Source of the DNA: an uncultured bacterium | GTDB taxonomy: Bacteria; Verrucomicrobiota; Kiritimatiellia; RFP12; UBA1067 | DNA length: 64,000 bases | NCBI GenBank assembly: GCA_902779075.1 | Contig: CACZAK010000005.1 | Coordinates: 1 to 64,000, forward strand | Direction: 5' to 3' | Shown: positions 6,925 to 13,765 of the stretch, one piece after another | Layout: each line of letters opens with the position of its first letter | Numbering within the stretch: position 1 is the first letter of the stretch | The notes under the pieces: generated by a model | What the model was told of the DNA's origin: nothing | What the model saw: only the letters and a program-made list of their open reading frames with translations | Database searches by the model: none | Translations under genes and position numbers: made by a program

Positions 6925-7953
6925 CTAGTCTCCTATTGTCGATTGAAGTTTGAGCGCACGACGCAGGATCGGTCCCGGCTCGATTGGCGCAATTCCCTTC
7001 GCCTCCAGCATCGTGTTCGCAGCCTTGACGATGTCGCCGATGTCGTTGTCGGTCAACCCCTTGCGGGATGCGCCGGAAATTCCCTTTTTGACGAGTTTCT
7101 CGATCTGGGCCTTGTACTGGCCGAGCCGCTGTATTTCCGCGCGGGTGTCGCGCATGACCTTCTCGATATCCTCGCCACTGTCATACAGCCTTTTGAGTTC
7201 CCGGCGGGTGTCGATGACCGCCTGTTTGAGCGCCCTGTCGTATTCGGAGTCGTCGTTGTTTATGACAATCGGCGTCTCCAGCGATTTCAGAAATTTGTGC
7301 GTGAACCCGCGTGCGAAGAACTCGCCGCTGCCGAACACCGGCGTTCCCGGCTCGGTCGCCATCAGAAAGGCGATGTCGTTGTCCGTGCGGTTCTTGAAAA
7401 TGCGGTACTTGCCCTTGTTGTGGGCGGGCTGGTTCGCGTCCGGCGGTGGATCGGGATGGTACATCTTCCAGTAGTTCTGCTCCGCCTGGTTGAGGCCGTT
7501 CGTCTCGTCCTTCGACAGATGCCTGATGTCCCAGTTGGTGAGCGGCTTCTTGGGCTGCGCTACCTCTGCGACCGCCGCCTTTGGCGGCTTCGCACGGGAT
7601 GGCCGCGCCATGTCGCCGCCTTTCGGCTTCTCCACTTTCGGCTTGGCAGGTATCTCCGTCGGTATGGCGGTCGCCCCGCGCCCGCCATACCACCACCACA
7701 CGCCGCCCGCAATCACAACCACGGCAACCACGACAGCAGCCACCAGTATTGCTGTTGTACGCTTGTTGTCTTCCGCCCCAACGCGGGAGGGCCGCGCCCC
7801 GTCGCGGCCTTTGCCGCTTCGCCCCTCTACAATCTTCGTGGGCGAAATCCCGCGCCGACGGTACTCCGCAACGCACTCGGCACGGCTTGACGCCTCCACG
7901 CGCTCATCGCGCAACGCGCCGTCCTTAGCGCGGTATGTCACCGTGAAAGTCAT
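6925..7953 (-). CDS. Membrane protein with GspF-N-like head
   Basis: 342 residues. The head TFTVTYRAKDGALRDERVEASS ... YRRRGISPTKI is homologous in layout to that of the gene at 5260-6135. A stretch GKGRDGARPSRVG follows, translated from the dispersed palindrome, then a transmembrane helix (about residues 70-92, ILVAAVVVAVVVIAGGVWWW) and a charged helical C-terminal part (EYDRALKQAVIDTRRELKRLYDSGEDIEKV). ATG 7953 has an AAAGGATAAA site. It is first of the three-gene operon. Remnants of its family's 5' end appear at 11,164, 12,342 and 13,586. Confidence 0.75.
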   Translation of the reverse strand: MTFTVTYRAKDGALRDERVEASSRAECVAEYRRRGISPTKIVEGRSGKGRDGARPSRVGAEDNKRTTAILVAAVVVAVVVIAGGVWWWYGGRGATAIPTEIPAKPKVEKPKGGDMARPSRAKPPKAAVAEVAQPKKPLTNWDIRHLSKDETNGLNQAEQNYWKMYHPDPPPDANQPAHNKGKYRIFKNRTDNDIAFLMATEPGTPVFGSGEFFARGFTHKFLKSLETPIVINNDDSEYDRALKQAVIDTRRELKRLYDSGEDIEKVMRDTRAEIQRLGQYKAQIEKLVKKGISGASRKGLTDNDIGDIVKAANTMLEAKGIAPIEPGPILRRALKLQSTIGD

Positions 7954-7974
7954 TTTATCCTTTGAAAGTTGAAA

Positions 7975-7998
7975 GCCCGCCCGCTCACGCGGACGGGC
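7975..7998 (-). terminator. Hairpin after the PEP-CTERM gene
   Basis: Stem GCCCGtCCGC/GCGGgCGGGC followed by TTTCAACTTTC on the minus strand, 42 bp after the stop at 8040. The same hairpin occurs at 12,175 and 14,058. It may only partly stop transcription into the gene starting at 7953. Confidence 0.65.
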
Positions 7999-8039
7999 CT
8001 TCTTTCAGTTGCTCTTAGCTCTAAGCTTCAAGCTCCAAC

Positions 8040-8645
8040 TTACTTCTGCTTACGACGGAGCGCGAGCATCGCACCACCGACGAGGAGCAGGAGACCAGAG
8101 GTCGGCTCCGGGGCGTCGCCACCGCTCGTTCCGCCGCCGCTGGGAACAGTCTTCGTCCACGCATCAGCTGCAGCCGTGGCGGCTGCCTGACTGGCGATGG
8201 AGTATTGGGCATTGTTTGACGTGGTTGCCGACGGCGTCTTCACACCGCCGGATGTGGTCGTGACGTAGTAATTGGAATCGTCTGTAATCGTCGCCGTGTC
8301 GAAGACAACGGCGAAGATACGCGTTCCAGACGTGTTTTGAGGAATGCCAGAGGTTGCCAAGTCAATTCCAGACTTTCCAGCACCGCCCCCCGAAACAGCC
8401 GAGTTGAGCGCCGAGAGCGAGTTGGCCGTCATGAACTCCTGCATTCCCGCCGCCGTCGTGATGGCGGCAAGTGCCGTTTTCAGCGCGTCGGGCGTTGCGT
8501 AAGTGCCCTTGTTGCTGAACACATACGCATAGCCGTTCACGCCGCTACCGCCGTTGTTGACGCCAGTCAACGACCAGCTGACCGTTGCAGCCTGAACGCC
8601 GACCGCACACGCAGCAACGCCAAGCATAAACATTATTTTCTTCAT
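8040..8645 (-). CDS. PEP-CTERM sorted protein
   Basis: 201 residues: signal peptide MKKIMFMLGVAACAVGVQA, a secreted body with ALKTALAAITTAAG and IFAVVFDTATITDDSNYYV segments, a Gly/Ser linker, then the full PEP-CTERM anchor (DAPEPTSGLLLLVGGAMLAL plus RRKQK). Exosortase/archaeosortase systems recognise this type of tail. The VVFDTATITD segment is shared with the two other PEP-CTERM proteins here, although the rest diverges. It follows the two-repeat surface protein gene at 8708-9571 on the same strand, 62 bp away, so the two are probably cotranscribed. Confidence 0.9.
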   Translation of the reverse strand: MKKIMFMLGVAACAVGVQAATVSWSLTGVNNGGSGVNGYAYVFSNKGTYATPDALKTALAAITTAAGMQEFMTANSLSALNSAVSGGGAGKSGIDLATSGIPQNTSGTRIFAVVFDTATITDDSNYYVTTTSGGVKTPSATTSNNAQYSIASQAAATAAADAWTKTVPSGGGTSGGDAPEPTSGLLLLVGGAMLALRRKQK

Positions 8646-8707
8646 TTTCCTTTTCCTTTTTCGTTTTCAGTTTCTGCACGGTACACCTTGCACCGTGCAA
8701 AATTGGT

Positions 8708-9571
8708 TTATTCGGCGAACGTCAACGCACTGCCAAGTTCATCCCCGTCGCCGTTCTCGAAATAAGGCGCAACATAGAGGAAGCCTTCACCGGGGGCGAA
8801 CACTTTGGTGGCGTATGTATAGGTAAAGGTTGACTCATCGAATGTGTACCACCCAGCACCGTCAGAGGCATCAGGCGACCCATCAACGAGGTACATGTAC
8901 TGCGTAGTCGGAGTACCGAAGTCGTCAATCTCCTGAATAACCGCAGCACCGTCCGTCAAGTCATCAACTGCATCCGTCGGAGGAACGGGGGAGAGCTTCT
9001 GGATTGACATCTCCACTGGACGGTAGTTCGCACGATGGAAGTAACCGGAGCAAGGATTCGTGACCGTCTTGGCAGTCAGATTCACTTCACCTGCATTCAC
9101 GAATGACGATCCAAGTTCGTCTCCATCGCCGTTCTCGAAATAGGGCGCGACGAAAAGGAAACCCTCGCCACGAACAAACGTCTTGTCAGCGTATGAATAC
9201 GTAAAGGTTGACTCATCGAATGTGTACCACCCAGCACCATTGGAGGCATCAGGCGACCCATCAACGAGGTACATGTACTGCGTAGTCGGAGTACCGAAGT
9301 CATCAATCTCCTGAATAACCGCAGCACCATCCGTCAATGCGTCAACCGCACCAGCCGGCGTCTGCGGCGTGATGGACTGGATGCTCGCGCTGTCAGTCGC
9401 CGTCCCGACCGAGACGAACGCCGAACCGCGCTGGAAGTAGCCCGACACATCGTTCGCGTTGTTTATAAAGCCGACCGTGTTGGCGGACTCAATCGCACCT
9501 ACTGCGCCGCAGTATGGGAAAGCGGTATAATTGACGTTAAGGGCGGCAAGCCTCGTATTTTTGGATTTCAA
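8708..9571 (-). CDS. Two-repeat surface protein with replaced 5' end
   Basis: Contains two tandem repeats, each with LTDGAAVIQEIDDFG, TTQYMYLVDGSPDAS and GWYTFDESTFTY, ending in YFENGDGDELGS. The order of a shared N-terminus (CGAVGAIESANTVGF) and two repeats matches the genes at 2158 and 14,848, although the repeats themselves differ. The start is problematic: the frame opens after a TAA, has no ATG, and the best start is TTG at 9571. The native signal peptide is replaced by KSKNTRLAALNVNYTAFPY, encoded by the same segment that precedes the gene at 2158. Secretion is therefore doubtful. Confidence 0.7.
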   Translation of the reverse strand: MKSKNTRLAALNVNYTAFPYCGAVGAIESANTVGFINNANDVSGYFQRGSAFVSVGTATDSASIQSITPQTPAGAVDALTDGAAVIQEIDDFGTPTTQYMYLVDGSPDASNGAGWYTFDESTFTYSYADKTFVRGEGFLFVAPYFENGDGDELGSSFVNAGEVNLTAKTVTNPCSGYFHRANYRPVEMSIQKLSPVPPTDAVDDLTDGAAVIQEIDDFGTPTTQYMYLVDGSPDASDGAGWYTFDESTFTYTYATKVFAPGEGFLYVAPYFENGDGDELGSALTFAE

Positions 9572-9842
9572 GGTGATGAATCGGCGGGAATAATGTTAAG
9601 CGCACATCAGCAGGTGCTACCTGATTTGATTTTCCCTTTTGCATTGTTCGCTGTTTTGCCCTTGAATCCATAAGGCCGATGGCGAGGAGCAATCCTCACC
9701 GGTAGGGGCCGACCACCGGGCGCGACGGTTGCCCTATATATAAAGGACGCGCGCGCGCGTCCTTTATATTCCACACTCTCTGAGCGCATTGACATGTCCG
9801 TTTGGTTCCATGCATCTTGGGGTATAACGCCCCTACTATGAG
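9572..9842. other. Gene-free stretch
   Basis: No coding sequence is supported. It contains a copy of the GGCCGATGGCGAGGAGCAATCCTC hairpin seen in the leader at 3893 (here 9671-9700), and a self-complementary AAAGGACGCGCG/CGCGCGTCCTTT stem at about 9741-9764. These come just before the second 170-bp element. Confidence 0.5.
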
Positions 9843-10012
9843 TGTGTCATTTTGACACAGTTGGCACACTTCAATGCTGCGCACCGTCGGAGGTTTTGGT
9901 GCGCACCATTTGATGCTTTGCTGCGCACCATTTCATGCTCCGCTGCGCACCAAAGCAAATTCCGCTCCTAACCGGCATTTTCTCATGGGTCGAGTGTGTC
10001 AAAATGACACAC
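9843..10012. repeat. 170-bp element with terminal TGTGTCA/TGACACA palindromes, copy 2
   Basis: Same length and internal CTGCGCACC direct repeats as 5036-5205. Ends: TGTGTCATTTTGACACA at 9843-9859 and GTGTGTCAAAATGACACAC at 9994-10,012. It encodes no protein of note. Confidence 0.8.
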
Positions 10013-10021
10013 TCACCGCTA

Positions 10022-10083
10022 ACTTGAAAACGAGAAATCGCCCGATGTCTGGGACGAGAAGAACGCCGCCCTCCGCCGCCTCG
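10022..10083 (+). pseudogene. Shorter copy of the 861-1013 gene fragment
   Basis: Reads LENEKSPDVWDEKNAALRRLG, matching the fragment at 861-1013, then joins NYN-leader sequence through a shared CCGCCTCGG/CCGCATCGG. The NYN gene that lies between these two segments at 1092-1745 is missing here. Confidence 0.6.
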
Positions 10084-10130
10084 GCAGAGCATCACGGGTG
10101 GATATCAACCATTTGAAAGGTTTGCCGACT

Positions 10131-10159
10131 AGTGTACCTCATCGTCGTGCGTGGCGCAA
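10131..10159 (-). promoter_or_regulatory. Orphan NYN-type promoter
   Basis: TTGCGC, 17 bp, TACACT on the minus strand, nearly identical to the promoter at 1851-1879, with the first part of the same leader. The gene it should serve has been deleted, so it would transcribe into the fragment at 10,022. Confidence 0.6.
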
Positions 10160-10175
10160 TGGGGAATGCAAAAAA

Positions 10176-10217
10176 ATGAAATTCACCTATACATACAGGT
10201 CTGACGACGGACAGCGC
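10176..10217 (+). pseudogene. 5' remnant of a MxFTYTYRS gene
   Basis: MKFTYTYRSDDGQR, cut off by the paired palindrome at 10,221 just as at 1898-1939. Confidence 0.65.
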
Positions 10218-10220
10218 ATT

Positions 10221-10282
10221 AACAGGTCTGACCGGTTTTCTCCGCAGCACGGTAGAGAAAACAGGTCTGACCGGTTTTCTCC
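10221..10282. repeat. Paired palindrome, copy 3
   Basis: Half unit at 10,221-10,243, spacer GCAGCACGGTA, full unit at 10,255-10,281. Closely similar to the pair at 1943-2016. Confidence 0.8.
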
Positions 10283-10339
10283 AAGCGGCAAAGTGAGAAA
10301 CCGGCGACAGTTGAAAATTCAAATTCCCACAATTCTCTC

Positions 10340-10470
10340 TTGCACCGCATCTGCCGATTTGTTATACTTCCTTCCGACGTCGATTTTAGAATCGGGGTCG
10401 TCGTGATGCGGGGGAAGTCCTCCGCCTTAAGTGACGGGAAGCGATTCCCGTCGCTTTTGTTTACTGAAAG
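10340..10470 (+). promoter_or_regulatory. Promoter and hairpin leader of DUF3800 gene 2
   Basis: TTGCAC (10,340), 17 bp, TATACT (10,363-10,368). The leader has a CGACGTCGATT/AATCGGGGTCGTCG stem, a GCGGGGGA/TCCTCCGC stem, and a terminator-like GACGGGAA/TTCCCGTC stem (10,433-10,452) followed by GCTTTTGTTT. Confidence 0.75.
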
Positions 10471-11163
10471 ATGGCGCAGAGCAACACATTGAGTCTGTTC
10501 GTGGACGAGTCCGGAATCCTTGGCGAACCAGCCACGGCATCTCGGTTCTACATTCTTGGATTTGTCATGCACGACCAGCGGCTTACGATAGAACCGGCGG
10601 CGGTGGAGCTTGCACGCAGGCTTGAGGAAATCGGCATCAAGGACCTGTGCTTCCACGCCGGACCCATTTTGCACGGCAACAACGGATTCCGCTTCATGAC
10701 CTGCGACCTGCGCCGCCGGATATTCCACCGCATGATGGCTTTCGCGCGTCAGATAGACTTCTCCTACCATTGCCTTGCCATCGACAAGCGATATGCCGGC
10801 GACATTCCGCAGATGACAACATCCCTTGAACGACAGTTCGCCGACTTCGCCGCCCGCAACCGGGATATGTTCGCCGCATACGGGTGCGTAAAGGTCTATT
10901 ACGATTGCGGGCAGAAGGCCGTCACCAACTTTCTCCAACGCGTCACCTCTGCGACCCTGCCATGTCCCGTTGAGTTCGCGCAGGCCGTTGAACCCCGTAA
11001 ATACAGACTCTTCCAAGTGGCAGACCTCGTATGCACGCTCCGCCTGCTTGAATGCAAGATCAACAGTGGCATGGGGCTCTCGGAAGACGACTGCAATTTC
11101 TTCGGCGGCCCGAAGAAGTTCCGTCACAACGTGCTTCGCCATATAAAGACCAATGAGATTTGA
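10471..11163 (+). CDS. DUF3800 protein (RNase H-like fold)
   Basis: 230 residues with the three DUF3800 motifs: LFVDESGILG near the N-terminus, VKVYYDCGQKA in the middle and YRLFQVADLVCTL near the C-terminus. It is clearly paralogous to the genes at 3934 and 11,455 but diverged, so the copies are not recent duplicates. It is monocistronic behind a structured leader. Its TGA (11,161-11,163) abuts, base to base, a remnant of a TFTVTYRAKDGA gene on the other strand, which suggests this locus was inserted into that gene. Confidence 0.88.
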   Translation: MAQSNTLSLFVDESGILGEPATASRFYILGFVMHDQRLTIEPAAVELARRLEEIGIKDLCFHAGPILHGNNGFRFMTCDLRRRIFHRMMAFARQIDFSYHCLAIDKRYAGDIPQMTTSLERQFADFAARNRDMFAAYGCVKVYYDCGQKAVTNFLQRVTSATLPCPVEFAQAVEPRKYRLFQVADLVCTLRLLECKINSGMGLSEDDCNFFGGPKKFRHNVLRHIKTNEI

Positions 11164-11271
11164 CATCCCCCTCCGGTGGCACTCCGCCACGCACTCGGCG
11201 CGGTTCGCCGCCTCCACGCGCTCCTCGCGCAACGCGCCGTCCTTGGCGCGGTATGTAACCGTGAAAGTCAT
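11164..11271 (-). pseudogene. 5' remnant of a TFTVTYRAKDGA gene
   Basis: ATG at 11,271 and 35 further codons (TFTVTYRAKDGALREERV ... CHRRGM) match residues 1-36 of the protein at 6925-7953. Homology ends exactly at the stop codon of the convergent DUF3800 gene. Confidence 0.7.
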
Positions 11272-11320
11272 CTCACGCACCTCTCTTCATTTCCACATTC
11301 CACAATTTCCATTTTCCCCC

Positions 11321-11454
11321 TTGCGCCGAGGTCTGCGATTTGATACACTGTCAACCGCTGGAGCAATCTGGCTTTTGGCAGAGGCGCAAGCCCGAGCCAC
11401 CCGCAGGCGGGGATATCTCCCCGCCAATTTTATTTTCTTTGGATTGCCGAAATC
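11321..11454 (+). promoter_or_regulatory. Promoter and hairpin leader of DUF3800 gene 3
   Basis: TTGCGC (11,321), 17 bp, extended -10 TGA-TACACT (11,344-11,349). The leader stem GGCGGGG/CCCCGCC at 11,406-11,425 is followed by AATTTTATTTTCTTT, a terminator-like end 14 bases before the ATG. Confidence 0.75.
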
Positions 11455-12135
11455 ATGGATGACAAGGAGTTGAGCATATTCGTTGACGAGTCTGGGAGTT
11501 TCGATTCCCTGACCGTTCCATCCCGCTTCTACATCGTTTCCTTTGTAATCCATGAACAGAGCGTGGACCTGACGCGCCATATCGCCGAACTGGACGCTTG
11601 CCTCGCCTATCTCGGACACCACGGCATCTGCATCCACACCGGACCTCTCATCCGCCGAGAGGAGATTTTCCGTTTTATGGATGTCCATGAACGGCAGCAG
11701 ATATTCTTTCGCCTTCTCGCATTCGCACTCCACGCCCCAATCACCCACCACTCCTTCGTCGTCGACAAGCGGTACTGTTCCACGCCGACCGCCATGGAGA
11801 AATCTCTCCGCGACCAGATCTCCGCCTTCCTTGCCAATCCAGACAATGGTCTTCCGCCTGACGCTCGGATGAAAATCTACTACGACAACGGACAGCCCCA
11901 AGTGAGCCGCATCCTCAAGGCTGCTTTCTCTAAAACGCCAGCGATTTTCGCGGAGAACGTCTCGCCGAGCAATTACCGCCTGTTCCAAGTTGCCGATCTC
12001 GTATGCAGTGCCGAACTCCTTAACCTGAAACTGCGTGAGGGCATTCCTCTCACGAAATCCGAGCAATACTTTTTTCCGCAGCTGCGCATCTTGAAGAAAA
12101 ACGTACTTCGCCCCCTTGCGCGAATCCGAATCTGA
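11455..12135 (+). CDS. DUF3800 protein (RNase H-like fold)
   Basis: 226 residues. Motifs: IFVDESGSFDS at the N-terminus, HTGPLIRREE, MKIYYDNGQPQ and YRLFQVADLVCSAELL. It is most like the copy at 3934, with the same spacing of acidic residues. The gene stands alone behind a promoter and hairpin leader of the shared type. A putative nuclease role is inferred from the fold only. Confidence 0.88.
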   Translation: MDDKELSIFVDESGSFDSLTVPSRFYIVSFVIHEQSVDLTRHIAELDACLAYLGHHGICIHTGPLIRREEIFRFMDVHERQQIFFRLLAFALHAPITHHSFVVDKRYCSTPTAMEKSLRDQISAFLANPDNGLPPDARMKIYYDNGQPQVSRILKAAFSKTPAIFAENVSPSNYRLFQVADLVCSAELLNLKLREGIPLTKSEQYFFPQLRILKKNVLRPLARIRI

Positions 12136-12174
12136 TTTATATGCTCGCTTTCCCATTTCCTGTCAAAATCGAAA

Positions 12175-12198
12175 GCCCGCCCGCACACGCGGACGGGC
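12175..12198. terminator. Shared GCCCGCCCGC hairpin
   Basis: GCCCGCCCGC/GCGGACGGGC with loop ACAC, then CTTCTTT on the plus strand. Suits termination of the DUF3800 gene ending at 12,135. The sequence after it (CAGCTTACTTCTGCTACG) is a remnant of a PEP-CTERM 3' end on the minus strand. Confidence 0.7.
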
Positions 12199-12234
12199 CT
12201 TCTTTCTTCAAGCTCCAGCTTACTTCTGCTACGT

Positions 12235-12301
12235 GAGAAAACCGGTCAGACCTGTTTTCTCTACTGGTACATCTGAGAAAAACGGTCAGACCTGTTTTCT
12301 C
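12235..12301. repeat. Paired palindrome, copy 4
   Basis: Units at 12,235-12,261 and 12,275-12,301 with spacer TACTGGTACATCT, the inverse of copy 2. Its left edge touches a remnant of a PEP-CTERM gene end (minus-strand CGTAGCAGAAGTAA). Confidence 0.8.
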
Positions 12302-12341
12302 ACGTCGCGGCCCTCTCAGGGGGGGGATTCGGCAGCGACGG

Positions 12342-12368
12342 GGCGCGGTATGTAATTGTGAATGTCAT
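12342..12368 (-). pseudogene. 5' remnant of a TFTVTYRAKDGA gene
   Basis: ATG at 12,368 encodes MTFTITYRA and then diverges. Third broken copy of this 5' end. Confidence 0.5.
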
Positions 12369-12398
12369 TGAGGCCGACCATCCGGCCACGTCAGAAGG

Positions 12399-12644
12399 TC
12401 AATCGTAGCGTTCGGCGAACTCCCACACGTCCTCGGGCCCGATGTCGATCTCGCCCGGCCACACGAGCGTGCCGTACCCAACGTACACCTGGTCGAAGAA
12501 CGACTTGTCCCTCAACCGGTGCCAGTACGGCTTGTCCAGGTACCGCGAACAGTCGAAAACGGCCCGGTCGCCGGTGTCAAACTCGACATCGACCTTGTAG
12601 CCGTCCAGCGGTTTAGCGGACACTATGTCGTGTATCGCCTCCAT
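12399..12644 (-). CDS. DUF2442 protein
   Basis: 81 residues with DUF2442 features: IVSAKPLDGYKVDVEFDTGDRAVFDC, the central W/Y-rich loop and VYVGYGTLVWPGEIDIGPEDVWE. DUF2442 genes are often found next to DUF4160 or other small accessory genes in toxin-antitoxin-like modules; no such partner is adjacent here. ATG 12,644 is where family homology begins. The upstream 12,645-12,793 shows no gene. Confidence 0.82.
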   Translation of the reverse strand: MEAIHDIVSAKPLDGYKVDVEFDTGDRAVFDCSRYLDKPYWHRLRDKSFFDQVYVGYGTLVWPGEIDIGPEDVWEFAERYD

Positions 12645-12793
12645 CGTTCCCTCAGCGCAGCGACAGCGTTGCCATATTAATTGTTTCCTGACGCGGTTTA
12701 TTATGCCAGAGTTTACTTTTGGTGTCAAAACGCAAAATTGAGGGAATAGGGGGCATTGGGAACTTTACACTTTTCCTTTTCATTCTTTACCCC

Positions 12794-12913
12794 TTGCGCG
12801 CTGCTGCGGCTTTTGATATACTTCCCGACGCCCCCAATGACGGGGCGTTTAACCCGCCGACTTTCGGGGAGGCGGCGCGGGGTCCTGGTTCGCCAGGACC
12901 CTAGCACTTTTTT
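12794..12913 (+). promoter_or_regulatory. Promoter and hairpin leader of NYN gene 2
   Basis: TTGCGC (12,794), 17 bp, extended -10 TGA-TATACT (12,817-12,822). The leader has GACGCCCC/GGGGCGTT and then a perfect stem GGGTCCTGG/CCAGGACCC at 12,880-12,901, CTAGCAC and six T directly before the ATG. It lacks a Shine-Dalgarno sequence. Confidence 0.78.
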
Positions 12914-13585
12914 ATGGCAGACAAGAGGACAATCGTGTGTGTTGACGGAAGTAACCTGTACTACGGGCTGCTCCGTAACACTGCGCACAAGTGGCTTGAT
13001 CTCAGCGCATTCGCGAAAAAGCTCCTCCTTCCCGAATACCATGTCGAGACCGTCAAGTACTTCACGTCGAGAGTAATCGACACCAGTTGCGATCAACACA
13101 GATCTGATCGGCAGGACAAATACATTGATGCCCTGTCCTCCCAAGGCGTGCTTGTGATTGAGGGATACTACCGAAGGCGCGTAGAACGTCTCGAGGCCAC
13201 GGAGAACCCCTGCAAGACCTGTCCTCTCGTCAAGAGCAAGGGGTACATCCGCAGCACACGGGTATCCGAAAAGCTGACAGACGTCAATCTGGCAACAGAA
13301 ATGGTGAAAGACGCCTATGAAAACAGGGCCGATGCATTCGTACTCGTCTCTGGCGATGCCGACCTCGCGCCAGCCCTCCGCATAATACGGTATTCGACAG
13401 TGAAGTCCGTAATCGTATTCAATCCGCAGACCCGTGTTTGCAACGAACTCCGCCGCTACGCGACATTTTACCGCAACATTCCTCCTGGTTTTGCCCAAGG
13501 ATGCCGACTGCCCGATTCGTTCACTACGGCTGACGGGCGCATGGTACGCTGCCCTGCGGCATGGCTACCGCCGCAGACGCCGTGA
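12914..13585 (+). CDS. NYN-domain protein (putative RNase)
   Basis: 223 residues. NYN acidic motifs: CVDGSNLYYG (Asp near residue 11), KLTDVNLATE and SGDADLAPAL. It has the CKTC CxxC seen in the paralogues and the family C-terminus CRLPD ... RCPAAW. The ATG directly follows the T run of a terminator-like hairpin, so leader readthrough or RNA structure could set expression. Its TGA (13,583-13,585) abuts a remnant of the TFTVTYRAKDGA gene on the opposite strand. Confidence 0.88.
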   Translation: MADKRTIVCVDGSNLYYGLLRNTAHKWLDLSAFAKKLLLPEYHVETVKYFTSRVIDTSCDQHRSDRQDKYIDALSSQGVLVIEGYYRRRVERLEATENPCKTCPLVKSKGYIRSTRVSEKLTDVNLATEMVKDAYENRADAFVLVSGDADLAPALRIIRYSTVKSVIVFNPQTRVCNELRRYATFYRNIPPGFAQGCRLPDSFTTADGRMVRCPAAWLPPQTP

Positions 13586-13624
13586 CGCGCCGTCCTTGGC
13601 GCGGTATGTAACTGTGAATACCAT
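13586..13624 (-). pseudogene. 5' remnant of a TFTVTYRAKDGA gene
   Basis: Thirteen codons (MVFTVTYRAKDGA) from ATG 13,624 end exactly at the stop codon of the convergent NYN gene. Confidence 0.65.
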
Positions 13625-13684
13625 TTGCCGCTTCCTTTGTAGTGATCGCGGAGCGACCGCCACACAGGACTGCGGCGGAGAGTT

Positions 13685-13765
13685 TTACAAATCTGCGTCC
13701 GTGATTTCCACCCAGCCGTTCTCCTGCGCGATCCGCGCCATCTGCTTCCCGGAACGATGCTTCAC
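13685..13765 (-). pseudogene. Truncated HicA-like toxin gene
   Basis: GTG at 13,765 overlaps the HicB stop. The 26 residues (KHRSGKQMARIAQENGWVEITDADL) resemble the first helix and strand of HicA double-stranded RNA-binding toxins, then TAA. The catalytic His region (GSHH) is absent, so the toxin is dead. Confidence 0.55.

Noticed and set aside
9630..9700. Promoter-like TTGAATCCATAAGGCC and hairpin copy of the DUF3800 leader
   Set aside because: No -10 at 17 bp and no gene downstream; kept only as a leader remnant in the gap entry.
9850..9870. Sigma-54-like TTGGCACACTTCAATGCT near the 170-bp element
   Set aside because: The -12 element does not match (AATGC instead of TTGC) and no gene follows.
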